In this document: positions 1-9,707 of the stretch, one piece after another
Layout: each line of letters begins with the position of its first letter
Position numbering within the stretch: position 1 is the stretch's first letter
From: Cichorium intybus
Taxonomy: Eukaryota > Streptophyta > Magnoliopsida > Asterales > Asteraceae
DNA length: 64,000 nt
Reading direction: 5' to 3'
Assembly: GCA_023525715.1 (NCBI GenBank)
Contig: CM042010.1
Coordinates: 61,617,729-61,681,728 of the forward strand
Translations under genes and position numbers: made by a program
Notes under the pieces: generated by a model
Database searches by the model: none
What the model was told of the DNA's origin: nothing
Seen by the model: only the letters and a program-made list of their open reading frames with translations

Positions 1-956
1 TCATAAAAAAATGGATAGCTGGAATATAATTTAATGAATAAATCACGTTCCTTGGCAAAACGTGTTTTGTAATGGCGGATGACTGATTGAAAATTAGTTG
101 GAAATTCACTTATGCACTGTAGGTTGTTTCCATTTAGGTAGATTGTATCGATGAATCCATGGGTGAAATATTCCCAAAGAGTCATTGGATCGGTAAGGTT
201 GGCTAATAAGATTGCTTTTGGGCCTGGCTTTCTTATGACTGGGTAAAAGCCCATTAGTGAATGGACCTCTGTGTATGAGACTAGGCTGTCCCATAATTTT
301 GCGAATTTTTCTGTGGTTGGTTTTTTCATTAATTCTTTTTCTTTTGTAAATGGTATAGCTTGTAGGGCTGCTTTGGCTGCTTTGGCAGCGTTTAACTGGT
401 TTAAAGATTTTGGTTGTGGTTCTGTTTTTTGAAGGATTCCAAGGATGGTTGTTTTTGATGATTTTTCAACGGCTTCAGTTGTAACCGTTTTGTATGCTTC
501 TCTGAATGCTGTTTCTGCTTCAGCTTTTGTTTTGTAACTTTTGTGTGTAACGTTCTTTCCAACGATATGAGAATTTGCAATTCCCCAATCGTTATAGATT
601 CCTTTGTGTGGTCCGTTAAAAATAACGTACCATTTCTTCGTTTCCGCATCAGTTGATTGTTGATGAGTTTTGAATGTTTCTTGAGTGTTACATGTGGATG
701 ATGATGGCTTCTCCTGTTGTTTATCGGAACTGTCTGATGAAATTTGCTGGATTGTTGGTGTAGGTGGAATGGTTGAACTGCCTGTTGACTTTTCTGCGTC
801 TTCTTTGACTGGAGTGAACTGTGTTGACAATATATGCAGTGTTTGTTGGAGCTGTTCTTCTTCTTTCTTGATTGTTTCTAGTTGCTTCATCATGGCTACT
901 TTTTGTTCTTGCTTCTGTTTTAGCTGGTGCTGGATTTGCTTCATAATGGCTTCCAT
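1..956 (-). CDS. EPRV transactivator/viroplasmin (TAV), cut by window edge
   Basis: This is the N-terminal two thirds of the inclusion-body/translation-transactivator protein of a caulimovirus-like virus. It starts at 956 and reads open to the left edge as far as I can follow it. It has a Gln/Lys-rich coiled-coil N terminus, a Ser/Thr/Pro linker, and the viroplasmin domain (residues WYVIFNGPHKGIYNDWG). Known role in the family: it forms the viroplasm matrix and allows reinitiation on polycistronic RNA. The start overlaps the end of the RT frame by 16 nt, as in the other copies. The C-terminal third lies outside the window. Confidence 0.85.
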   Translation of the reverse strand, partial: MEAIMKQIQHQLKQKQEQKVAMMKQLETIKKEEEQLQQTLHILSTQFTPVKEDAEKSTGSSTIPPTPTIQQISSDSSDKQQEKPSSSTCNTQETFKTHQQSTDAETKKWYVIFNGPHKGIYNDWGIANSHIVGKNVTHKSYKTKAEAETAFREAYKTVTTEAVEKSSKTTILGILQKTEPQPKSLNQLNAAKAAKAALQAIPFTKEKELMKKPTTEKFAKLWDSLVSYTEVHSLMGFYPVIRKPGPKAILLANLTDPMTLWEYFTHGFIDTIYLNGNNLQCISEFPTNFQSVIRHYKTRFAKERDLFIKLYSSYPFFY

Positions 957-2722
957 TCTCTCGTCAATGTATCTGCTATGTGGTTGTGCTCACTCTTTAT
1001 GTACCTGTAATGTGTATAATTTGATGATACTTTCGTATCAATGTATACTTTTGATGATACTTTCGTATCACTGTATGCTTCGAATGGTTTAGGCAGAAGG
1101 TTTCCCGCGGTGTCTAAACCAAATAATATTTTTCCATGTATAATTGCTTTTAGGCATCCTGCCCATGTATCTTTTGATGCATCCGTTTCGACTATTAAAA
1201 AGTCGTCCGGTTGCGAGTTGTATACTGTTGGTAAAACATGAATTTTTTCTTTTATATTTTTGACTAAAATAGTATCTTCATTGGTCCAAGACCATGGTAT
1301 TTTTTCTGATATTTTCTTTTGTAAAATTCTTCTTTCATTTGCTAAATTTTTTAGAAAACCTTGTTCTGCGATGTAGTTTAAACAGCCAAGAAATCGTTGT
1401 ATTTGTTTCCGGTTTTCTAGTTTATCGGGAAATAAATACAATTTTTCTCGAACATTATCTGTTAAAGAAAGTTGTCCGTTTTCTTTGATTTTTAGTCCTA
1501 AATATTCAACTTTAGTTTGTAAAAGTTTAGATTTCTTTTTTGATAAAACTAAACCTTTTTCTTTAATTCTTTGTAAAACTTTAATAACTGCTTCAATGTG
1601 TAATTGTTCATTTCCATTGGTAAAAACAATAATATCATCAATATATGCAAGACATATTTGATCCAAACCATTTAAGGTTCAATCCATAAACCTTTGATAT
1701 ATTGCGGGTGCTTGTTTTAGACCAAATGGTAGAACGTTCCATTCGTAGTGTCGCTGAGGTGGACATGAAAAAGCCGTTAGTGGTTTCGTATCTTCGTGTA
1801 GTCGTAGTTGCCAATATCCTGATTTTGCATCAAATGTGCTAAAGTGTGTATTTCCTTTTAGTTTTTCTAAAATGTATTCTTTTCTTGGTAATTTATATGA
1901 ATCTCCAATAGTTGCATCATTCATTTTTTTATAATTAATAACCATTCTTCTTTTTCCTCGTTTTATTTCATTATGATTTTCTACATAAAAGGCGGGTGCA
2001 GAGTGTGGACTTGTGCTATTTCTTATAATTCCTTTTTCTAAAAGCTGACTACATTCGGTTTTAAACTCATTTACATCTTTTATACTATATGGTATTTTAT
2101 TAGGTACATTAATTTCTGCTTTAGGATCTTTTAGTAGTATTTTAATTTCTTGATTATTTGTGTTTTTTAATTGATCTAATGGATTTTCACTACATACTTC
2201 TTCTAGTTGTTTTTCAGCAATATCTTTTGTTAATGTTAATAATACTCGTAGTTGAAAACCAACTTCTTGTTTCATTATTTTAATAAGATCATATTGTTTA
2301 ATTATAGAGGTTTTTATAATTCCTTTAGATGGGTGTTTGATGCTTATGTATTCGGTTGTTTGAACAAAAGGATTATATAATTTTAAAAAATTATTTCCAA
2401 TAACAAGTTCTATTCCTGAATCATGTTGATATATGGTTGGTGTGATAAAAGGAGTTTTTTCTATAATAACACTAATATTTCTTCCTACATACCAAATGTT
2501 ATGTACAGATTTATCAGCAATAGTAATTTTAATTGGTATTTTAAGTTTTTCCCATTTTGCTAAAATATTCTTTTTTCCAAAATATAGTGTTGCACCTATA
2601 TCAATATATGCGATTACTTTTCGATTATCTATTGTGGTTGTTATAAATGTACTATTAGGGTTAACTTTAGGTTTTTCTTTACTTTTTTGATTGCTATATT
2701 TGCTATATTTATTATTAGTCAT
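941..2722 (-). pseudogene. EPRV protease-reverse transcriptase, nonsense and RNase H deletion
   Basis: Polyprotein of the pararetrovirus: aspartic protease, reverse transcriptase (YIDDIIVF active-site box) and the start of RNase H (TDAS). An in-frame TGA at 1679-1681 replaces a serine codon between the RFMD and YIDD motifs and splits it into 347- and 241-codon parts. The protease active site reads DIG instead of DTG. RNase H is internally deleted: after two 30-bp repeat units (1021-1080) it jumps to the last motif (HNHIADTLTRE), losing the middle catalytic residues. The same RNase H deletion junction recurs near 6930, 18730, 33765, 41915 and 56645. Non-functional as it stands. Confidence 0.9.
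1021..1080 (-). repeat. 30-bp hairpin repeat array, 2 units
   Basis: Two 30-bp units with stems at 1025-1040 and 1055-1070. On the coding (minus) strand each contains TGATACGAAAGTATCA, a 6-bp stem closed by a GAAA loop. This is the shortest multi-unit array in the window. Confidence 0.85.
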
Positions 2723-2737
2723 GACACTTACTAAATA

Positions 2738-2843
2738 ATTGATCTAATATATCATTATTTATATGCATTTTTTCATTTACTGTCATTTCATCTTTCATTT
2801 GTAATTCTATATCATTTATTTTACTACTAGATGATTCTGTCAT
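2738..2843 (-). pseudogene. EPRV VAP, internally deleted and joined to 48-aa ORF tail
   Basis: Only the first ~30 codons of the VAP-like protein remain (MTESSSSKIND start at 2843, overlapping the MP stop as ATGA). The reading then jumps to the last codons of the small basic ORF that normally follows (ILDQLF region). The deletion lies at a short shared TTATAT-like sequence and removes most of the coiled coil. The PR-RT start follows at 2722. Confidence 0.8.
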
Positions 2844-3790
2844 ATTCGTAAACTTAATGATCTAATCATTTCTTTTATTTCTTCAATGTTTTCATCTTTT
2901 CTATTTTCCGTAGATGTTGAAGGTTGTATTTCTGAAATAGAGGATCTTCCTATAATTGTTGAAATTGGAGGCTCTATTATTGGGTCTCTTTTAACTAAAG
3001 GTGTAATTATTTGTTGTCGAAAATCTGTTTCATAAACTGGTTTATTATCTATTCTTTTTGGTGATTCAAGAGATAATAAAGGTTCAAATAGTTTATCAAT
3101 ATGAATTCTATCTTCTGTTTTAAATGTAATACTATGATGAGAATTTGTTAATGCATAGTTTATTTGATATGTTAAAGTAAAAGGATGATTTCCTTTTAAC
3201 ATAAAATTTTGTCTTAATAATTTATATCTTACTGTAATACTATTACTTATATTTCTATCTTTTAAACTAAGTCTTAATTGTATATTTATATTAAATTTTA
3301 TTTTTCCTTCAATTAAGTTTCCTTTTCCTTTTGCAATAATACTTTCTTGGTTATTAATTATACGATCATCTCTAATTTCTAATTCTATTGGTGTATCTAA
3401 ATCACTAAAAGTACTTTTCAAAATTACTTGAATTGTATATATATGAATATATGCTATCTTTGATCGATCTATTTCTTTGATATGTTGTATTTTATTTTTG
3501 ATTTGATGTTTATTAATAATAGGTATAATTATATTTCCTTGAGTTGATTCTATAGGTATCGGTTCTTCACCTACTATTTTACCATAATAAATAATATTTT
3601 TTCTTGAAAATAGATTTTTAAGTGTATCTTATTTAAAATTATGTTTTTCTGATAATGTAAAATTTGATTTTCTAATAGCATCTTTATTTATATTATTTTT
3701 ACTAACTAGAGCATCAAATATATATCCTGATTCATTTTCTTCATTATTAATAATTATTGATTCATTATTCTCGTTAGATGTAGACATCAT
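2840..3790 (-). pseudogene. EPRV movement protein (MP), one nonsense codon
   Basis: Full-length frame of 317 codons. It matches the open 316-aa copy at 54101-55051, which I assign as the caulimovirid movement protein by position (first large ORF after the primer binding site, before VAP) and by general MP-like character. Codon 54 (Tyr in other copies) is TAA at 3629-3631, leaving only the C-terminal part open. Family role: movement proteins form plasmodesmal tubules for cell-to-cell passage. The identification rests on gene order more than on a visible motif. Confidence 0.75.
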
Positions 3791-3879
3791 AAGAGTTGTT
3801 TTTTTAATTAAATCGTTGCTTATATTTACTAATTATAGTATTTATTAAAATCATAACTTAGCTTTCAATCTTGACTTAT

Positions 3880-3970
3880 CTTTCTAATTAAATATTGTTA
3901 TTTGTCATATTAGATTGTAGTTTAGCTCGTTACTTATCATGAATTAAATTGTTACTTAGCTCTGATACCA
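3880..3970 (-). promoter_or_regulatory. EPRV primer binding site and following repeats
   Basis: TGGTATCAGAGC on the minus strand at 3959-3970 is complementary to the 3' end of plant initiator Met-tRNA, the reverse-transcription primer of Caulimoviridae. Downstream, AAGTAACGA-type repeats lead to the MP start at 3790. This copy has few repeat units. Confidence 0.9.
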
Positions 3971-4035
3971 AATGGGGAAACATTAATGGACATATGGATA
4001 ATAACAGAAATATAGCAAAATAAATGCGGAATGGT

Positions 4036-4218
4036 TTAACATGTGGTTTCTGAAATTCTTGCATGTAGATACTTAAGCTGATTATCGTAGATATCAACCT
4101 CTAACTGTGTTACAGGGAGATGGATATTACGTTCAATTCTATTTGTAAATCTTTGTTTATGAATCTTTAATGCAAAATAATATCGATTGTTTTGTATTTG
4201 TATTTTCGAATCGGTCAT
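4036..4218 (-). CDS. EPRV leader ORF, 60 aa, unknown function
   Basis: Starts MTDSKIQIQNNRYYF and ends ISETTC. The same 60-codon ORF lies in the RNA leader between the promoter and the primer binding site in every copy that retains this region, almost without frame breaks. It is basic and rich in Gln, Asn and Arg, with no motif I recognise. Position resembles a leader ORF of caulimoviruses, but it lies upstream of the primer binding site. It may be a small protein or a leader ORF that controls translation downstream. Confidence 0.65.
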   Translation of the reverse strand: MTDSKIQIQNNRYYFALKIHKQRFTNRIERNIHLPVTQLEVDIYDNQLKYLHARISETTC

Positions 4219-4690
4219 GATGTATGAAGATGTGTAAGGGATGTACCTGACTGATGCTTGGATTGATGCGTTGATTAACTGCTTCGTAGATGCTTCGATA
4301 GGCTCTGCTATTCAGAAGCGCGAGGCTTCAACAGAGAACTCTGCTATTCAGAAGCATAAGGCTTCAACAGAGGAATTTTGAGAGCACTCAAAACTTAACA
4401 CAAATAAGCTCTGATTTATTACACTAGGCAAATGCCTTATTTATAGTACATGAGGGACTCTTCTAGAGTCTAATAGTATCCTACACTAATAATACACTAA
4501 CTAGTGGTGTCTAGCACTACATTATTATGTCTAGCACCATAACAATAAAGACAAACTACATGATGGTGACTAGCACCTAATTTACATAATGGAAAACAAA
4601 CGACAAAATATAAAAGTCTACATAAAGTCTACATAATGGTAGATATGATGAGGGTGGGGTTCACAAATATTCTGTGTGAATAAATCCAAA
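4219..4690 (-). promoter_or_regulatory. EPRV promoter and 5' leader
   Basis: Reading on the minus strand: repeated GTGCTAGACAC-type boxes; the inverted repeat GACTCT-AGA-AGAGTC; a TATA box CTATAAATAAGG (4434-4445); a short inverted repeat AGGCA/TGCCT; AATAAA; then two tandem ~38-bp stem-loop units (CTCTG...GAAGC...GCTTC...CAGAG). This matches the 35S-type promoter/leader plan, with poly(A) signal just downstream of TATA giving terminally redundant RNA. Confidence 0.8.
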
Positions 4691-4693
4691 TCC

Positions 4694-4905
4694 TTTAGAA
4701 ATAGAATTGAACGTAATATCCATCTCCCTGTAACACAGTTAGAGGTTGATATCTACGATAATCAGCTTAAGTATCTACATGCAAGAATTTCAGAAACCAC
4801 ATGTTAAAACATTCCGCATTTATTTTGCCATATTTCTGTTATTATCCATATGTTAACTGTGTTACAGGGAGATGGATATTACGTTCAATTCTATTTTTAA
4901 ATCTT
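4694..4905. repeat. Inverted duplication of EPRV leader
   Basis: A plus-strand copy of the end of the 60-aa ORF and following leader (4694-4855) runs directly into a minus-strand copy of the same ORF beginning near 4853. The arms around 4700-4745 and 4853-4905 are inverted repeats separated by ~110 bp. It looks like a snap-back or fold-back joint. Confidence 0.8.
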
Positions 4906-4970
4906 TGTTTATGAATCTTTAATGCAAAATAATATCGATTGTTTTGTATTTGTATTTTCGAATCGGTCAT
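4853..4970 (-). pseudogene. EPRV 60-aa leader ORF, 3' truncated
   Basis: Begins with the usual ATG at 4970 and keeps about 38 codons before the inversion joint cuts it off. Confidence 0.8.
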
Positions 4971-5525
4971 GATGTATGAAGATGTGTAAGGGATGTACCT
5001 GACTGATGTCTGGACGATGCGTTGATTAACTGCTTCGTAGATACTTCGATAGGCTCTGCTATTCAGAAGCGCGAGGCTTCAACAGAGAACTCTGCTATTC
5101 AGAAGCATAAGGCTTCAACAGAGGAATTTTGAGAGCACTCAAAACTTAACACAAATAAGCTCTGATTTATTACACTAGGCAAACGCCTTATTTATAGTAC
5201 ATGAGGGCTGCTACTGCATACGTGCTATTATTGACACTACATTATTGTGTCTAGCACTTACAAATAAAGACAAACTATAGGATGGTGACTGGCACCTAAT
5301 TTACATAATTAAAAACAAACGACAAAAACTAAACAAACGACAAAAACTAAAAGTCTACCTTATTACAAGATATGATGAGGGGAGGGGCCACAAATATTCT
5401 TTGTTTCAATTCCAAATCCGGGGCAACAAATATTCTTTGTGTCAATTCCAAATCCTCACCACCGCGAAAAATGCGTCGTGCATAATGATTGAATGCTTTG
5501 GATGAGTACTGTGCACTGTTGTGTA
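4971..5525 (-). promoter_or_regulatory. EPRV promoter/leader, variant upstream sequence
   Basis: The leader stem-loop pair, poly(A) signal and TATA box (5186-5197) are as elsewhere. Upstream of TATA, from about 5205, the sequence differs from the common form (a short GCATACGTGCTATTATTGAC-type block replaces the GACTCT inverted repeat). The same variant recurs at 40188-40330, so it is a second promoter haplotype. Near 5384-5450 a ~44-bp stretch after the TAV end is tandemly duplicated. Confidence 0.75.
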
Positions 5526-6868
5526 TTATTCTTCCATTATCTCCATGAATGGTGTCTCTTCCTTGTTTTCTTGACAATAATTGCATTGGTGACGTGGAAA
5601 ATGCATAATATGTTTGCATAATTGTTTTTTAATTTCTGCAGGTAGAACGGCTAGATGATGTGAGAATTTTTCAAATGGTTCTTCGAATCGTTCTGCAGCT
5701 TGCATTCCTTCAGTGGATATTCCTGTGTCAGTTGGTGTATATAGTAGAAATGTTTTGCTGCAATAGTTTATTCTAACTTGTGATCTTTGTTCTTTTCCGT
5801 TGCCTATTCTTGAAGAGGCTAAATAAACTCCTGCTAATGAAAAAATTAGATGATCTTGTGTTGGTGTTTCATGTGGAAGTTCGTCTTTAGTTGGCTTAGT
5901 TCCATTACTGATTCCCATGTATGCAAATGTAATGCTTGGAATTAGTAGCTGTGAGTCTTCATCAAAAAATGGATAGCTGGAATATAATTTAATGAATAAA
6001 TCACGTTCCTTGGCAAAACGTGTTTTGTAATGGCGGATGACTGATTGAAAATTAGTTGGAAATTCACTTATGCACTGTAGGTTGTTTCCATTTAGGTAGA
6101 TTGTATCGATGAATCCATGGGTGAAATATTCCCAAAGAGTCATTGGATAGGTAAGGTTGGCTAAGAAGATTGCTTTTGGGCCTGGCTTTCTTATGACTGG
6201 GTAAAAGCCCATTAGTGAATGGACCTCTGTGTATGAGACTAGGCTGTCCCATAATTTTGCGAATTTTTCTGTGGTTGGTTTTTTCATTAATTCTTTTTCT
6301 TTTGTAAATGGTATAGCTTGTAGGGCTGCTTTGGCTGCGTTGCGTTTAACTGGTTTAAAGATTTTGGTTGTGGTTCTGTTTTTGGAAGGATTCCAAGGAT
6401 GGTTGTTTTTGATGATTTTTCAACGGCTTCAGTTGTAACCGTTTTGTATGCTTCTCTGAATGCTGTTTCTGCTTCAGCTTTTGTTTTGTAACTTTTGTGT
6501 GTAACGTTCTTTCCAACGATATGAGAATTTGCAATTCCCCAATCGTTATAGATTCCTTTGTATGGTCCGTTAAAAATAACGTACCATTTCTTTGTTTCTG
6601 CATCAGTTGATGATGATGGCTTCTCCTGTTGTTTATCAGAACTGTCTGATGAAATTTGCTAGATTGTTGGTGTAGGCGGAATGGTTGAACTGCCTGTTGA
6701 CTTTTCTGCGTCTTCTTTGACTGGAGTGAACTGTGTTGACAATATCTGCAGTGTTTGTTGGAGCTGTTCTTCTTCTTTCTTGATTGTTTCTAGTTGCTTC
6801 ATCATGGCTGCTTTCTGTTCCTGCTTTTGTTTTAGCTGGTGCTGGATTTGCTTCATAATGGCTTCCAT
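5526..6868 (-). pseudogene. EPRV TAV, frameshift and nonsense
   Basis: Start at 6868 and normal C terminus at 5526. Breaks: a 5-bp tandem duplication (TGCGT twice) near 6335-6344 shifts the frame; CAG has become TAG at 6659-6661; about 42 bp are missing in frame near 6610. The C-terminal 253 codons stay open and include the His/Cys cluster ending HQCNYCQ, a possible zinc site. Confidence 0.9.
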
Positions 6869-7196
6869 TCTCTCGTCAATGTATCTGCTATGTGGTTGTG
6901 CTCACTCTTTATGTACCTGTAATGTGTATAATTTGATGATACTTTCGTATCAATGTATACTTTTGATGATACTTTCGTATCAATGTATGCTTTTGATGAT
7001 ACTTTCGTATCAATGTATGCTTCTGGTAATACTTTCGTATTACTGTATACTTTTGATGATACTTTCGTATCACTGTATGCTTTTGGTAATACTTTCGTAT
7101 TACTGTATACTTTTGATGATACTTTCGTATCACTATATGCTTTTGGTAATACTTTCGTATTACTGTATACTTTTGATGCATCTGTTTTGACTATTA
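6853..7196 (-). pseudogene. EPRV RT/RNase H remnant of CP type
   Basis: The last RNase H motif (HNHIADTLTRE), the repeat array, and a short upstream piece reading IVKTDAS. This piece belongs to the diverged RT remnant found behind the coat protein at 19040 and 34070. So the copy was of the CP type before it was cut at 7196, where the gypsy-like fragment begins. Confidence 0.8.
6935..7178 (-). repeat. 30-bp hairpin repeat array, 8 units
   Basis: Stems every 30 bp from 6937 to 7162. Type G units (TGATAC-GAAA-GTATCA) and type A units (TAATAC-GAAA-GTATTA) occur in the plus-strand order G G G A G A G A. Both strands of every stem match. Confidence 0.9.
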
Positions 7197-7290
7197 ATAA
7201 CATCAACTATTTTGGATGCGGTTTCCGTAAGAAAATAAATGAATTCTTATTTAGGCAACGATGTGTAGAATTAATCGCGATCGTTTCGAC

Positions 7291-7325
<35 letters not shown>
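7291..7325 (+). repeat. (TAA)n microsatellite
   Basis: About eleven uninterrupted TAA units just before the polypurine tract. Confidence 0.95.
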
Positions 7326-9214
7326 GAAGTTTGGAATTATAACTTGAGGGGGGTGTATTGTTAATTTAGAAAACCTTATATTTAAGAGAACTTGATGTGG
7401 GGTTAAATAAAAATAAGGCACCAAACTCTAGGGGGCAGAAATGTCATTTTCCAAACTTTGCATGAGCTTTGATTTTTTTTTCCTGGTTTGCAACGAGGGC
7501 CTTGGGCTGCTGTTCGAACTATTTTATTTTGAAGCTCATCGCATGCGACAAGTCCAGCCCATGCCTTCTTGGACTCTTCTATGATTTAGTCGAACCCTAT
7601 GGTCGTGTTTTTCTTCCTCCAGCCGTAACCTTCTCTTCTTGTTCCTCCTTCGACTTGCCTCCTGTTGACATTTTCCTGCTGTCATAAATCTCGGGAAGGG
7701 CTGTTGCTGGTCGGATCCTGGTGTGGTGGGTTGTAGCTTGGAAAGGTTTAAGGTACATACGTTTCTTTTCTTGTTTCTTCTCTTTTTTTTCTCCTTACTT
7801 CCATGCTAGCCGAACGTCATCATCATCACACACCCATCGTGACCCATCGTGGTGTGTGGGTGGGTGTATGTGTTCCTAATGTTTCTCACTTAAAGTTTAA
7901 TACTTATGGTGCTCATATCAAGTAAGTTATCATCTTGTGTTTTTAGGTTGAATCCTTTAATTCTAGTCTCATTATTCTTGGAATTCTATGTGTTGTTTGT
8001 GTTTGGGGTAGTGTATGGTTCTTATGGTCATATTTCACATCTTGTTTTCTGTTTTTGGGATGCATTTGGGTTTGTTTCAGACCCTTAAAGGTCTTAATGA
8101 AGGGACTTAATGAGTTTAGGAGTTGAAACTCTAAATCCTAAGGTCATTTTTAGGATTTTCGGATTTTCACAGTTTTGGGTGTCAAACTTTTAAAATCCGT
8201 ATAAAATCATAAAATTGTCCATTTGGAGTGAACCATACATTTCTAGGAAGGTATTTGTGTGTAGTTTGTTCATCCAGAAGTCCTTGGCTTGATTCGTGTG
8301 CAAGTTTAGGTGAATATTGCAATATTCACTGAGTGGTCTAAGTTCTGTCAAATTTGGTCCCCTGCCTTGAGAAATTCATTGTAAATTGTACAAAAATCTT
8401 TTGGGAGCAAGGTCACTTGCCTTAGTTCACTTTTGATGTCTAGTTTCTTTGTACCAAATTTTAGAGTTCAGTTCTTAACCCATTTTGAGCGGTTATTATT
8501 TCTTTAATGTGTAGTTCCGTAGGTGGACTGATTGCATCAGTCAACTTTAGAGATTTTTCGTTTACTCTTGAAAAGAGAAAATGACATGAGGTCAGGCCCT
8601 GTAACATTGTCCTTGGGTCTAGTTTACCCATGATTTTTATTGGATTTTATTTTCAAACCCTAATTGGTTTAATATTACAAATCCTGTTGTGGGTCTAAAA
8701 ACCAGCATTGCTGTCAAGTAATATTTTGTGGTTTTTGGTCTTGGTTGCGGCAAAGAGTTTGTAGCGGGTGTTTGGTCCTATATATGATTATTAAGATCAT
8801 TAATAACCTCAATGACATATTTATAAAGTAAAGGGAGGGTATGGACATTGTACGTGTCGGGTATCGGGAAAATACATGTATACTTATATAATTATAAGTA
8901 ATAAATGTAAACGTTAATTCGTTCTAAGCAGTACCACGTGGAATGTAGGTTCGGGGAAGAAGGAGAATTCTTGAGTATCACGTGCTTGTGTGTGCAACCT
9001 ACTTCTACTTATCAGGTGAGTTTCTCACTACATTGTATAGACGTTATATGTGCTTTACCGAATTTTGTGTGCTTGTAAGATGTTTGTGGATAGTACCAGG
9101 TTGTGTGTATTTTATTAATATTATACGTTCCTGTTATAGTTGTATGTGTTGGGGTATAGGGTGTGGTTAGTACTAGACGTGTCTAGGTCTAGTATGTAGA
9201 TAGTACGGGCTTGA

Positions 9215-9430
9215 CGAACTGAGCATTGTAGGGTGGCTCGACGTACAGAGTATGCGCGGCTCTGAGTGCTGAGCAGAGGTGTTAGACTTACTGAGCAGAT
9301 ACGTATGACCCAACGTACAGGGTATACGCGGCTCCGACTGAGCAGATACGCATGACTCGACGTACAGAGCATGCGCGGCTCAAAATGCTGAGTAGAAGAC
9401 TATAGTTCGGTGTACTGAGTATAGCAGGTT
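9215..9430 (+). repeat. Imperfect tandem repeats in LTR
   Basis: Units built on CGACGTACAGAGTATGCGCG followed by GGCTC and ...CTGAGCAGA recur at irregular ~60-90-bp spacing within the gypsy-like LTR, possibly promoter or enhancer repeats. Confidence 0.7.
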
Positions 9431-9707
9431 ATGCGTGATAAATGGTAGTATTTTTCATGTAGGGGTTAAGTATGTATGATTGATATACTATGTAGATGTT
9501 GGAACTCACTAAGCCGTGTGCTTATCCTTTTCCTATTAAATTACCATTTCAGGTTATACAGGTGAAATTGACGGCTTGGCATGGTAGGTACACACTGATG
9601 CTGCTTATTGGGAATTTATACGGTAAATTGATGTTAAAATGTTTTTAAATGTTTGTAAAATATTCATTTTAAATAAATTGTATTCTTTTAAAAACTGGGG
9701 TGTTACA

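Larger units (their letters stand above)
7197..9707 (+). mobile_element. Gypsy-like LTR retrotransposon 3' fragment
   Basis: About 155 bp of internal sequence is followed by a polypurine tract (ending GAGGGGGG, 7346-7353) and a ~2.35-kb LTR from TGTATTG (7354) to GGTGTTACA (9707). Length, polypurine tract and terminal TG...CA suit a Ty3/gypsy LTR, perhaps of the chromovirus type; no protein domain is present to prove it. The two flanks are EPRV pieces in opposite orientation, so there is no simple target duplication. Short open frames inside (for example 7469-7687 and 7906-8088) show no recognisable protein. Confidence 0.6.

Noticed and set aside
106..294. Recurring 62-codon frame (MGQPSLIHRG start) at many TAV copies
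   Set aside because: A shifted-frame shadow of the conserved middle of TAV; it persists only because TAV itself is conserved.
685..1092. Cys-rich frame on the plus strand, recurring opposite every TAV start
   Set aside because: It is the reverse-strand shadow of the TAV N terminus and repeat array, and changes length with the array.
6935..7178. Regularly spaced repeats resembling a CRISPR array
   Set aside because: Spacers are not unique; the 30-bp units are tandem copies within an RNase H frame of a plant-genome pararetrovirus.
7469..8088. Two short plus-strand frames in the gypsy-like LTR
   Set aside because: Chance frames in non-coding LTR; no recognisable protein.
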